From NCBI GenBank assembly GCA_963643225.1, contig CAVIIX010000010.1, positions 1 through 64,000 of the forward strand: a stretch of 64,000 nucleotides of DNA, in the 5' to 3' direction. Of this stretch, positions 18,393 through 26,364 are shown piece by piece. The stretch is from UBA1258 sp963643225. Its GTDB lineage: Bacteria; Bacillota; Clostridia; Lachnospirales; Lachnospiraceae. A program made the translations under genes and the position numbers. Below the pieces are notes generated by a model that was not told where the DNA came from, ran no database searches, and was given only the letters and a program-made list of their open reading frames with translations. Position 1 is the stretch's first letter, and each line of letters opens with the position of its first letter.

Positions 18393-19190
18393 ATGAGGTT
18401 TTGCAGTATCGCAAGCGGTTCCAACGGCAATTGTATATACGTTGGCTCTGATTGCACCCATATACTGATTGATGCCGGCATTTCCGGCAAAAAGGTGGAA
18501 GAGGGACTTAAAAAATTAAAGCTTTCGCCTTATGATATTGACGCTGTACTGGTGACTCATGAACATTCAGATCATATAAAGGGTCTGGGTGTTCTTGCAC
18601 GTAAATACGAAATCCCGATTTATGCGACTTTAGGTACTCTAAGAGGAATTAAGGAAACAGCTTCTTTAGGCGAAATAGATTCTAATCTTTTTAATGAAAT
18701 TTCTTCCAAAGAAAAATTTATTATTAAAGATTTAAGCATCAATCCTTTTCCCATATCCCATGATGCATATGAGCCCGTTGCCTACAGAGTTTTTTATGAA
18801 AATAAGAAAATTTCCGTTATAACAGACCTAGGAAAATTTGATGAAATTACCATTGAATGTCTTAAAAATTCGGATATACTTATGGCAGAAGCTAATCATG
18901 ACATAAGAATGCTTCAGGTGGGACATTACCCCTATTATTTAAAACAGCGTATTTTATCGGATAAAGGCCATCTGTCAAACGAAAATTCAGGCAGGATGAT
19001 TTCAAGGCTTTTACATGATAATTTAAAGGAAATTATTTTAGGACATCTCTCTAAAGAAAATAATATTCCGGAGCTTGCTTACGAAACCGTAAGGCTTGAA
19101 ATAGAGGCTTCAGATAATAAATACCACGGTAATGATTTTCCCTTAAGAGTAGCAAAACGTGATGAGCCAATGGATGTAATTGAAATATAA
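18393..19190 (+). CDS. Metallo-beta-lactamase-fold hydrolase, YycJ/WalJ type
   Basis: A 265-residue two-metal hydrolase. The N-terminal SIASGSNGN and the metal-binding THEHSDHIKGL (about residues 52-62) are typical of the YycJ/WalJ group, followed by a later Ser-His-Asp and the EANHD and GHLSxEN segments that complete the metal site. In Bacillus the relative is encoded with the WalKR cell-wall two-component system and affects DNA replication or repair coupling; here it follows the FtsA-like gene by 12 bases. AAGGA precedes the ATG. Confidence 0.85.
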   Translation: MRFCSIASGSNGNCIYVGSDCTHILIDAGISGKKVEEGLKKLKLSPYDIDAVLVTHEHSDHIKGLGVLARKYEIPIYATLGTLRGIKETASLGEIDSNLFNEISSKEKFIIKDLSINPFPISHDAYEPVAYRVFYENKKISVITDLGKFDEITIECLKNSDILMAEANHDIRMLQVGHYPYYLKQRILSDKGHLSNENSGRMISRLLHDNLKEIILGHLSKENNIPELAYETVRLEIEASDNKYHGNDFPLRVAKRDEPMDVIEI

Positions 19191-19298
19191 GACGTAAGGC
19201 TTTAAAGAGGCATATGCATGTCAGGACAGGATCGAATCATGCGTGCAAGACCTTCACAAGCGAAACTCATTTTTAAAAATAAAAGCAAGGAGATTATT

Positions 19299-19571
19299 AT
19301 GAATAAAACAATAATCACTGTTGTAGGCAAGGATACGGTTGGCATTATTGCAAGGACCTGTACCTATTTAGCCAACACTAACATTAATATCTTAGATATT
19401 TCCCAGACTATAGTTCAGGATTATTTCAACATGATGATGATTGTTGATATGTCTGGTTCTAAAAAGGATTTTAAGCAGGTTCAGGACGATTTGGATTTAC
19501 TGGGTAAAGAAATCGGTGTTGAAATCAAGGCTCAAAAAGAAGAAATTTTTGACAAAATGCACAGATTATAG
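19299..19571 (+). CDS. ACT-domain protein of the UPF0237 family
   Basis: A 90-residue protein consisting of one ACT domain (TVVGKDTVGIIARTC and Ile-Leu-Asp-Ile-Ser-Gln), the ligand-sensing fold used by amino-acid-regulated enzymes. AAGGAG at 19287-19292 sets the start at ATG 19299; the open frame extends upstream to 19218 without a ribosome site. It is followed after 11 bases by the UPF0210 gene, with which this family is routinely paired. The ligand is unknown. Confidence 0.88.
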   Translation: MNKTIITVVGKDTVGIIARTCTYLANTNINILDISQTIVQDYFNMMMIVDMSGSKKDFKQVQDDLDLLGKEIGVEIKAQKEEIFDKMHRL

Positions 19572-19582
19572 GAGCTTATGTA

Positions 19583-20947
19583 ATGGTTAGTTTTAAAGAG
19601 GTAAATGAAACCAATAAAATGGTATCCGAACAGACTCTTGACGTTCGTACCATTACAATCGGTATAAGCCTGCTTGAATGTATCGATTCTGATTTAAAGA
19701 AGCTTAACGAAAATGTATATAACCGCATTGCAACTGTAGCAAAGGACCTTGCAAAGGTAGCTGAAGAAATACAGAGAGATTATGGCATTCCGATTGTTAA
19801 TAAAAGAATTTCCGTGACTCCAATTTCTTTAATAGGAGCTTCTGCGTGCAAGTCACCTAAGGACTTTGTGACCCTTGCTCATACTCTTGATAAGGCTGCA
19901 AAAACAGTTGGAGCAAACCTTATCGGCGGATATTCAGCCTTAGTTTCAAAAGGTATGACCTATGCCGATGAAATGCTTATTAAATCGATTCCTTTAGCTT
20001 TAACAAGTACTGAAAGAGTATGCTCCTCCGTTAACCTTGCATCCACTAAAACCGGTATTAACATGGATGCCGTTAAATTAATGGGTGAAATTTTATTACA
20101 GGTTGCAGATTTATCAAAAGACAGAGATTCGGTAGACTGTATGAAGCTTGTGGTATTCTGTAATGCTCCAGACGATAATCCCTTTATGGCAGGTGCCTTC
20201 CACGGAGTTACTGAAGCAGATGCAATTATTAATGTAGGTGTTTCGGGCCCGGGGGTTGTTAAGAAGGCTTTGGAAGCAGTAAGGGGTGAAAATTTTGAAG
20301 TATTATGTGAAACCATTAAAAAGACTGCCTTTAAGGTAACAAGAGTAGGTCAGCTTGTGGCTCAGGAAGCCTCAAAGAGATTAAATATTCCTTTTGGTAT
20401 TATTGACTTATCCTTAGCACCTACTCCGGCAGTTGGTGATTCCGTAGCTGATATATTATGTGAAATCGGTCTTGAATATGCCGGCGCTCCCGGCACCACG
20501 GCAGCTCTTGCAATGCTTAACGACCAGGTTAAAAAGGGCGGTGTAATGGCAAGCTCCTACGTAGGCGGTTTGTCTGGAGCCTTTATTCCGGTTTCTGAAG
20601 ACCAGGGTATGATTAATTCTGTAGAAGCAGGCGCCATCACCTTAGAAAAACTTGAAGCCATGACCTGCGTATGTTCAGTAGGCCTTGATATGATAGCAAT
20701 TCCAGGTGATACTCCTGCTACCACTATTTCCGGTATGATTGCCGATGAAATGGCTCTTGGTATGGTTAATCAGAAGACTACTGCTGCAAGACTTATTCCT
20801 GTAATCGGAAAAGGAGTAGGAGATACAGTTGAATTCGGCGGATTATTCGGCTATGCGCCAATAATGAATGTTAACAAATTTTCCTGTGCAGACTTTATAA
20901 ACAGAGGTGGTCGTATTCCGGCACCGATTCATTCGTTTAAAAACTAA
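19583..20947 (+). CDS. UPF0210/DUF711 (PFL) family protein
   Basis: A 454-residue cytosolic protein of the conserved UPF0210 family, recognised by its start (VRTITIGISL), the GGYSALVSKG and Ser-x-Pro-Gly-Val-Val segments and glycine-rich blocks throughout. Members resemble the glycyl-radical-enzyme fold but have no demonstrated reaction. Pairing with the ACT protein just upstream suggests regulation by a small ligand. AGGAG at 19570-19574 overlaps the previous stop. A bidirectional terminator follows. Confidence 0.88.
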   Translation: MVSFKEVNETNKMVSEQTLDVRTITIGISLLECIDSDLKKLNENVYNRIATVAKDLAKVAEEIQRDYGIPIVNKRISVTPISLIGASACKSPKDFVTLAHTLDKAAKTVGANLIGGYSALVSKGMTYADEMLIKSIPLALTSTERVCSSVNLASTKTGINMDAVKLMGEILLQVADLSKDRDSVDCMKLVVFCNAPDDNPFMAGAFHGVTEADAIINVGVSGPGVVKKALEAVRGENFEVLCETIKKTAFKVTRVGQLVAQEASKRLNIPFGIIDLSLAPTPAVGDSVADILCEIGLEYAGAPGTTAALAMLNDQVKKGGVMASSYVGGLSGAFIPVSEDQGMINSVEAGAITLEKLEAMTCVCSVGLDMIAIPGDTPATTISGMIADEMALGMVNQKTTAARLIPVIGKGVGDTVEFGGLFGYAPIMNVNKFSCADFINRGGRIPAPIHSFKN

Positions 20948-20981
20948 CAAGAAAGAATTCTGCTTGCAGGATTACCTTTTA

Positions 20982-21023
20982 CGAAAAAAGACTCGTGAAT
21001 TAAAATCACGAGTCTTTTTTTCG
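20982..21023. terminator. Shared terminator of the convergent UPF0210 and tmcAL genes
   Basis: CGAAAAAAGACTCGTGA pairs with TCACGAGTC plus a T run and CG. The A-tract on one side and T-tract on the other let it end both convergent genes. Confidence 0.95.
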
Positions 21024-21050
21024 TAGCAAATTGCTAATGTCATTTACAAT
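21021..21050. repeat. Copy R4 of the dispersed repeat (overlapping the tmcAL 3' end)
   Basis: CGTAGCAAATTGC-TAATGTCATTTACAAT matches bases 28-56 at about 24 of 29 positions by eye. It abuts the terminator and runs into the last codons of tmcAL on the minus strand. Confidence 0.5.
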
Positions 21051-22225
21051 ATAATTATCTGCTTTGCATATTCGTGGGTCATGCTGCCGGTTGCTCTGTC
21101 ATAGATTGCAGAAGCAAAGGCTTCCATGTCACATAAATTTTTAGTAACGGAATTGAGCGAATCGTAAACAGAAGGTACTTTTGTAAGCAGGGTTATTTTT
21201 GATTTTTCACCAATTTCCGTAAGTAAATCCTTAGAGGATTCCTTAAAACCCAAAACCCGTACATGAGTCATGTGGGGAAGCATTTCTTTATAGAAGGTAT
21301 TTGAACCTTCTACATTTAAAAAAATATGTAAAAGTGTTCTTGATATTCTTGTGTAGGTATAATTCTTTGCCTTTAAATTTTCAACAAAGGTTGTAAAATC
21401 CTTGTAATTATAGATTTGGTTTTCAATTCGTTTCGTTAAATCTTCGGAAGCTTCTAAAAATCTGTTTAAATTCCCAAGCTTTGAAATAATTGAGTAAAAG
21501 ATTTCTCCCGATAAGGAATTGGCTGAAAGAGGATTTTTTTGAATGTTTTTAACATCATAAGGAATATAATCCTTTATTTTGCTGCCTTCTCCTGACAGAA
21601 TGGCACGTCTTATTGCTGTTGCCGATAAATATTTTTCTTCCGGTAAAAAGGAATCATCCTCGTAGGCTTCACCCTCACGCTTTATTGTATAAGGCTTAAT
21701 CCTGCTTTGAGTCTTCATTAAAGCCATGATGTATTCGAGTGCTAAAACGTTATTTGAATGGGCAAGCATTATATCAAATTCGGGGAAGAGAAGATATCTT
21801 GATTTTGCAAAGGTATTTCCCTGTTTCATTAAGGCACGCATACCCTCAGAGCCTACCTGACCTTCGGTTAAAAGCTTTTCTGCGCATATATAAAGAGTAT
21901 CTATGTCGCCGCACTCGGATCCAAAGCATAAATAGTCTACACAGCCTAATCTGTTTAATATGGAAACTGCGCCAAGAGCAAACAAATCCGCACTGCCTGT
22001 TGCAAAGGGAAGCGGTAATAAAAGCACTAAATCGGCGCCGTTTTCCAAGGCCCATTTTGCTCTTTGCTCCTTTGCATAAATTGCAGGCTCACCACGCTGT
22101 ACAAAGTCGCCTGACATTAAACATATTACAAAATCTGCTTTAAGCTTTTGCCTTATAGTCTCGATTTGATATTTGTGACCATTATGGAAAGGATTGTATT
22201 CACAGATAACAGCAGCAATAGTCAT
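21044..22225 (-). CDS. tmcAL: tRNA(Met) cytidine acetate ligase (TmcAL/YlbM)
   Basis: A 393-residue enzyme that makes N4-acetylcytidine at the wobble base of elongator tRNA-Met from acetate and ATP. The nucleotidyltransferase fold is marked by EYNPFHNGH at residues 9-17 and by MSGDFVQRGEP, both diagnostic for this family. In the window it stands alone on the minus strand, divergent from pta, which makes acetyl-phosphate and so affects acetate supply; the adjacency may be coincidental. A ribosome site AAGGAG precedes its ATG. Confidence 0.92.
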   Translation of the reverse strand: MTIAAVICEYNPFHNGHKYQIETIRQKLKADFVICLMSGDFVQRGEPAIYAKEQRAKWALENGADLVLLLPLPFATGSADLFALGAVSILNRLGCVDYLCFGSECGDIDTLYICAEKLLTEGQVGSEGMRALMKQGNTFAKSRYLLFPEFDIMLAHSNNVLALEYIMALMKTQSRIKPYTIKREGEAYEDDSFLPEEKYLSATAIRRAILSGEGSKIKDYIPYDVKNIQKNPLSANSLSGEIFYSIISKLGNLNRFLEASEDLTKRIENQIYNYKDFTTFVENLKAKNYTYTRISRTLLHIFLNVEGSNTFYKEMLPHMTHVRVLGFKESSKDLLTEIGEKSKITLLTKVPSVYDSLNSVTKNLCDMEAFASAIYDRATGSMTHEYAKQIIIL

Positions 22226-22323
22226 ATAGACTCCTTTTAAAATAATCTTCTTGATAAAAGTTTAACATATTGACAAGAATTAGACAATTGAAAATTGTTT
22301 TTAATTTAGTACATTCAAACCTA

Positions 22324-22352
22324 TTGTGAAAGCGCTTACGTTTAGATATAAT
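22324..22352 (+). promoter_or_regulatory. Candidate pta promoter
   Basis: TTGTGA (22324-22329), a 17-base spacer and a perfect TATAAT (22347-22352) form a plausible SigA promoter for pta, leaving about 95 bases of leader. The cre site overlaps its -35 box and spacer. Weaker promoter-like sequences nearer to pta cannot be excluded. Confidence 0.5.
22327..22340. promoter_or_regulatory. CcpA binding site (cre) upstream of pta
   Basis: TGAAAGCGCTTACG agrees with the cre consensus TGWAANCGNTNWCA at 13 of 14 positions, with the central CG and flanking symmetry intact. It lies 112 bases before the pta ATG. CcpA control of acetate overflow genes is well established in Bacillus. Confidence 0.75.
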
Positions 22353-22451
22353 TTAAATCGTAGACATATTGTATACAGGCTATAACATTGTATTTTAATA
22401 TTCGTCTATTAATGATTTGTTAAAAGTGTAACAATATTATGGAGGCTTACT

Positions 22452-23453
22452 ATGGCATATATTGATTTAATCAAGGATAAGGCAAGAATGGATAAAAAGA
22501 CTATTGTATTGCCTGAGTCAAATGATAAGCGAGTTTTAATCGCTGCAGCTCACATCATCGAAGAGAATATTGCAGATGTAATTATGGTGGGCGATGAAGA
22601 AAAGATTATGGATGGCGCCAACTGGCTTGAGGTTGACCTTTCAAAGGTAACCGTTGTTAATCCAAAGACCTGTGATAAGTTTGAAGAATATGTAAACTTA
22701 TTATATGAAACAAGAAAAGCAAAGGGCATGACCGAAGAAAAGGCAAGAGAGATTCTTTTATCTGACAATCTTACCTTTGGTGTAATTATGGTTAAGGCTA
22801 ATGATGCTGATGGTATGGTTGCAGGCTGCTGCCACGCTACTGCGGATACCTTAAGACCTGCATTACAGATTTTACATACGGCTCCGGGAGTTAAACTTGT
22901 TTCAGGTTTCTTTATTTTAGATGTTCCGGATTGCGAATACGGTGAAAACGGCACCTTTATTTTTGCAGACTGTGGCCTTAATCAGGACCCTTCGGCAGAA
23001 GAGCTTGCTGCTATTGCAGATACCTCAGCCAAGAGCTTTAAACAGCTTGTTGGTGCAAAGCCTATTATTGCAATGCTTTCTCATTCAACAAAGGGTTCTG
23101 CCAAGCATGCTCTTGTAGATAAGGTAGTGGAAGCTACAAGAATTGCACATGAACAGTATCCGGGTCTTACTCTTGATGGTGAATTACAGCCTGATGCCGC
23201 AATGGTTCCTTCTGTTGCAAAATCGAAGGCACCCGGTTCAGAAGTGGCAGGACATGCAAATGTTTTGATTTTCCCTAATCTTGATGCAGGCAATATCGGC
23301 TATAAGCTTGTACAGAGGCTTGGTAAGGCAGAAGCTTATGGCCCTATGCTTCAGGGTATTGCAAAGCCCGTTAATGATTTATCAAGAGGCTGCTCATGGG
23401 AAGATATCGTTGGCGTTGTTGCTTTAACTGCAGTTCAGGCGCAATTAGTTTAA
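22452..23453 (+). CDS. pta: Phosphate acetyltransferase
   Basis: A 333-residue enzyme interconverting acetyl-CoA and acetyl-phosphate, the first step of acetate production. The PTA_PTB fold is evident from IVLPESNDKRVL, the Gly-rich GCCHATADTLRPALQ and the SHSTKGSA block; length is that of the short Pta class. A ribosome site GGAGG precedes the ATG. Unlike in most relatives, ackA does not follow: the next base pairs after the stop hold a perfect promoter for DUF177. Acetate kinase must lie elsewhere or be absent. Confidence 0.95.
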   Translation: MAYIDLIKDKARMDKKTIVLPESNDKRVLIAAAHIIEENIADVIMVGDEEKIMDGANWLEVDLSKVTVVNPKTCDKFEEYVNLLYETRKAKGMTEEKAREILLSDNLTFGVIMVKANDADGMVAGCCHATADTLRPALQILHTAPGVKLVSGFFILDVPDCEYGENGTFIFADCGLNQDPSAEELAAIADTSAKSFKQLVGAKPIIAMLSHSTKGSAKHALVDKVVEATRIAHEQYPGLTLDGELQPDAAMVPSVAKSKAPGSEVAGHANVLIFPNLDAGNIGYKLVQRLGKAEAYGPMLQGIAKPVNDLSRGCSWEDIVGVVALTAVQAQLV

Positions 23454-23460
23454 AAACCTC

Positions 23461-23489
23461 TTGACAAACATATTGTCCATCGATATAAT
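23461..23489 (+). promoter_or_regulatory. Consensus SigA promoter of the DUF177-rpmF operon
   Basis: Perfect TTGACA (23461-23466), exact 17-base spacer and perfect TATAAT (23484-23489), beginning eight bases after the pta stop. Transcription should start near 23496, which rules out an upstream TTG start at 23493 for DUF177. Confidence 0.92.
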
Positions 23490-23516
23490 CTTTTGAGTGT
23501 GGATAGGAGTGATGCT

Positions 23517-24038
23517 ATGCTTATTAACCTAACCGACTACTTTGAAGTTACAGGTAAAAGTGCTGATTTATCAGTTCCCTTTGAGGCAGAAATTTACAAT
23601 GATGGTTTTAAGGATATGCCCATTGTAAAGAAAAGCGATATTAAGCTTAATATTACCAATATCGGTGATGGCAAGCTTGAAATAAAAGGAAACCTAAATG
23701 TGACGCTTAGATCTTTGTGCGACAGATGCTTAGAGGATGTTGACATTGAAGTTCCTGTTGAATTTGAAGTTGATGTTGTAAAGCCTGACGGTTATCATAA
23801 ATATGATGAAGAAGAGCAGGGCTTTTTAAAGGGTTACGAGCTTGATTGTGAAGCTCTTATTGACAATGAAATGATTATGAGCCTGCCTATGAAGGTTTTG
23901 TGTAGAGAAGACTGTAAGGGATTGTGTCCCGTCTGCGGAAAAAACCTAAATGATGGTGAGTGCGGATGTGATACCTTTGTCCCAGACCCCCGCATGGCAG
24001 CTATAAGTGATATCTTTAACGCGTATAAGGAGGTGTAA
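23517..24038 (+). CDS. DUF177 (YceD-like) protein
   Basis: A 173-residue conserved protein encoded before rpmF in most bacteria. Cysteines occur in SLCDRCLEDV, and a C-terminal CREDCKGLCPVCGKNL holds Cys pairs that look like a zinc ribbon. In Gram-negatives and plants the family is tied to 23S rRNA accumulation and L32. Promoter position and AGGAG at 23505-23509 select ATG 23517. It ends in AGGAGGTG, the ribosome site of rpmF. Confidence 0.9.
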   Translation: MLINLTDYFEVTGKSADLSVPFEAEIYNDGFKDMPIVKKSDIKLNITNIGDGKLEIKGNLNVTLRSLCDRCLEDVDIEVPVEFEVDVVKPDGYHKYDEEEQGFLKGYELDCEALIDNEMIMSLPMKVLCREDCKGLCPVCGKNLNDGECGCDTFVPDPRMAAISDIFNAYKEV

Positions 24039-24040
24039 CG

Positions 24041-24220
24041 ATGTCTATTTGTCCCAAGAATAAATCTTCCAAAGGTAGAAGAGATAAGAGAAGAGCAAAC
24101 TGGAAGATGAGCGCACCTACATTAGTAAAGTGCTCAAAGTGCGGTGCTTTAATGATGCCTCACAGAGTTTGCAAGGCTTGCGGTTCTTACAATAAGAAAG
24201 AAATCGTAGCAGTTGACTAA
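24041..24220 (+). CDS. rpmF: 50S ribosomal protein L32
   Basis: A 59-residue protein starting MSICPKNKSSKGRRDKRRAN, the usual start of L32, with a four-cysteine zinc site (Cys-x2-Cys ... Cys-x2-Cys: KCSKCGA and KACGS region). A strong AGGAGG lies eight bases before the ATG. Terminated by the hairpin at 24244-24275. Confidence 0.95.
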   Translation: MSICPKNKSSKGRRDKRRANWKMSAPTLVKCSKCGALMMPHRVCKACGSYNKKEIVAVD

Positions 24221-24243
24221 TTAATTTTTGATTAGAAAAGATT

Positions 24244-24275
24244 AGGACTTTCGATGATTCGGAAGTCCTTTTTTC
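24244..24275 (+). terminator. Terminator after rpmF
   Basis: AGGACTTTCG (24244-24253) pairs with CGGAAGTCCT (24260-24269) with one wobble, a six-base loop and a following T run. Confidence 0.88.
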
Positions 24276-24304
24276 TTGCTTTTTTCACTGTACTTTAGTA
24301 TAGT
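24276..24304 (+). promoter_or_regulatory. Candidate plsX operon promoter
   Basis: TTGCTT, 17 bases, TATAGT (24299-24304), directly after the rpmF terminator and about 48 bases before the plsX ATG. No FapR-type operator is obvious. Confidence 0.6.
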
Positions 24305-24351
24305 AAATAGGAGTGATTTTGCACAAATAAATATTACGGGGGTAGTATTAA

Positions 24352-25362
24352 ATGGCAGAGCTTGTTAAAGTTTGTGTTGACGCTATGGGCGGAGACAATG
24401 CACCGGTTGAAATCGTTAAGGGTGCCCTTGAAGCAATTAATGAATCAGATAAAATAAGTCTTGTTTTTGTAGGGCAGGAAACTGCCATATACAACGAGCT
24501 TTCTAAATATTCCTATGATAAGGAAAGAGTGGAAGTAATCAATGCAGAAGAGGTAATCAATCCTAATGAGCCTCCGGTTATGGCAATTCGTAAAAAGAAG
24601 GATTCTTCCATTGTTAAGGGTATGGAACTTACAAGAGACGGTAAGTGTGATGCTTTTCTTTCGGCAGGCTCTACAGGCGCAGTGCTTGTGGGTGGTCAGG
24701 TTATTGTGGGAAGGCTTAAAGGGGTAGAAAGACCTCCGCTTGCTCCGTTAATTCCAACAACTAAAGGTATTTCGCTGTTAATAGACTGTGGCGCCAACGT
24801 GGATGCCCGTCCCAGCCATCTTGTGCAGTTTGCAAAGATGGGTTCCATTTATATGGAAAATGTTTGTGGAATTAAAAATCCTAAGGTTGCTATCGTTAAT
24901 ATTGGTGCTGAAGAAGAAAAAGGTAATGCTTTGGTTAAAGAAACCTATCCCCTTTTAAAGGGATGTCCCGATATTAATTTTATCGGTTCCATTGAAGCCA
25001 GAGATATTCCCGAAGGCAATGCCGATGTTATTGTTTGTGAAGCCTTTACAGGTAATGTTATTTTAAAAATGTATGAAGGCGTTGCCGCTGCCATGATGAA
25101 GGTTATAAAAAAGGGACTTATGTCCAGTCTTAAATCAAAAATCGGTGCACTTTTAATAAAGAAGGATTTAAAAGCCACTTTAAAAGGATTTTCTTTGGAC
25201 GATTACGGCGGAGCACCTTTGCTTGGACTTAACGGTCTTGTAATTAAGACTCATGGCTCCTCTAAGGCCATTGAAATCAAGAATTCTGTTTTACAGGCCA
25301 TCACCTTTAAGGAACAGAATATCAATTCAAAAATTAAGGAGGCGCTACACAACGCCGACTAG
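24352..25362 (+). CDS. plsX: Phosphate acyltransferase PlsX
   Basis: A 336-residue peripheral membrane enzyme converting acyl-ACP to acyl-phosphate, the acyl donor for PlsY in phosphatidic acid synthesis. The family start VCVDAMGGDNAP and the SAGSTGA segment are present, as are the GNALVKET and CEAFTGNV blocks. It follows rpmF and precedes acpP and rnc as in most Firmicutes; its partner plsY lies at 52923. GGGGGT precedes the ATG. Confidence 0.96.
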   Translation: MAELVKVCVDAMGGDNAPVEIVKGALEAINESDKISLVFVGQETAIYNELSKYSYDKERVEVINAEEVINPNEPPVMAIRKKKDSSIVKGMELTRDGKCDAFLSAGSTGAVLVGGQVIVGRLKGVERPPLAPLIPTTKGISLLIDCGANVDARPSHLVQFAKMGSIYMENVCGIKNPKVAIVNIGAEEEKGNALVKETYPLLKGCPDINFIGSIEARDIPEGNADVIVCEAFTGNVILKMYEGVAAAMMKVIKKGLMSSLKSKIGALLIKKDLKATLKGFSLDDYGGAPLLGLNGLVIKTHGSSKAIEIKNSVLQAITFKEQNINSKIKEALHNAD

Positions 25363-25370
25363 GAGTCAGT

Positions 25371-25604
25371 ATGGAATTTGAAATAGTTAAAAAGATAATT
25401 TCAGAAGTAATGAAGGTTGATCCAAAGGAGGTTACAGCTGATACAACCTTTGTATCAGATCTTGGTGCCGATTCTTTGGATATAATGAGAATCCTCTTAA
25501 ATATTGAGGAGCAGTTTAACATTGAGCTTCCGGATGCCGCAGTTTATGAGGTGTCCAAGGTAAGCGACGCAGTTACTTTAATTAATAAGATAAAGAAAAA
25601 TTAA
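25371..25604 (+). CDS. acpP: Acyl carrier protein
   Basis: A 77-residue four-helix carrier. Ser36 within GADSLD is the phosphopantetheine attachment site, and the acidic recognition helix follows. It sits between plsX and rnc, the usual location of the fatty-acid ACP. AGGAG at 25361-25365, overlapping the plsX stop, precedes the ATG. Confidence 0.93.
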   Translation: MEFEIVKKIISEVMKVDPKEVTADTTFVSDLGADSLDIMRILLNIEEQFNIELPDAAVYEVSKVSDAVTLINKIKKN

Positions 25605-25649
25605 TTATTGGGGGCTTTTTGGCCCCAAATTTACGAGGTGATATAAACT

Positions 25650-26357
25650 ATGAACAATAGTGAAGTGGTTGAACGCCTTGAAGAAGAGATCGGGTATAAA
25701 TTTAATAACCCCGAGCTGCTTCTTGAAGCCGTTACCCATAGCTCTTACACAAATGAAATGAAAATTAACAGACGGAGCAATTATGAACGTCTTGAATTTT
25801 TGGGAGATGCGGTTTTAGAACTTATTTCAAGTGAGTATCTTTACGAAAAATATCCTAATATTCCCGAAGGCGGGCTTTCAAAAAGAAGAGCTTCCATGGT
25901 ATGTGAATCCTCCCTTGCAATATGTGCACGCAGCATGCATTTGGGGGATTATATTTTCTTTGGCAGGGGCGAGGATGCCGCAGGTGGCAGAGAAAGAGAT
26001 TCGATTCTCTGTGACGTAACCGAGGCGATCCTTGGAGCGATTTATTTAGATGCAGGTCTTGAAAAGGCAAAGGAATATGTTTATTCACATGTGCTGTTTG
26101 AATTAAAGGAAGAAGAGCTTTTTATTGATTCAAAAACAATTTTACAGGAAATGGTGCAGCACCTTCAGGGCTGCCCAAAGCTTAATTATGTGGTAACGGG
26201 TGAAAAGGGTCCTGAACATGATAAGACCTTTGAAATAAGTGTATTTCTTCAGGATGACCTTCTTGCTAAAGGTCAGGGACACACTAAAAAGAGCGCCCAG
26301 CAGGAAGCGGCAAGAAAAGCCATTTTGGAATTAAAGAAAAACAAGACAGGAAATTAA
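25650..26357 (+). CDS. rnc: Ribonuclease III
   Basis: A 235-residue double-strand RNA endonuclease for rRNA and mRNA processing. The signature ERLEFLGDAVLELI (near residues 46-59) and the later DVTEAILGAIYLD supply the metal-binding Asp and Glu residues; the C-terminal double-stranded-RNA-binding domain ends in KKSAQQEAARKAI. Starts with ATG after GAGGTG. Confidence 0.96.
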   Translation: MNNSEVVERLEEEIGYKFNNPELLLEAVTHSSYTNEMKINRRSNYERLEFLGDAVLELISSEYLYEKYPNIPEGGLSKRRASMVCESSLAICARSMHLGDYIFFGRGEDAAGGRERDSILCDVTEAILGAIYLDAGLEKAKEYVYSHVLFELKEEELFIDSKTILQEMVQHLQGCPKLNYVVTGEKGPEHDKTFEISVFLQDDLLAKGQGHTKKSAQQEAARKAILELKKNKTGN

Positions 26358-26364
26358 GGGAAGT

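Noticed and set aside
19230..19262. GATCGAATC-like stretch as a tRNA T-arm
   Set aside because: No acceptor, D or anticodon stems can be placed around it.
19218..19298. Upstream extension of the ACT-domain gene
   Set aside because: No ribosome site, whereas AAGGAG is placed correctly for ATG 19299.
21739..22143. 134-codon open frame on the plus strand
   Set aside because: Antisense of tmcAL, whose family motifs are complete; Arg/Leu-rich composition typical of a shadow frame.
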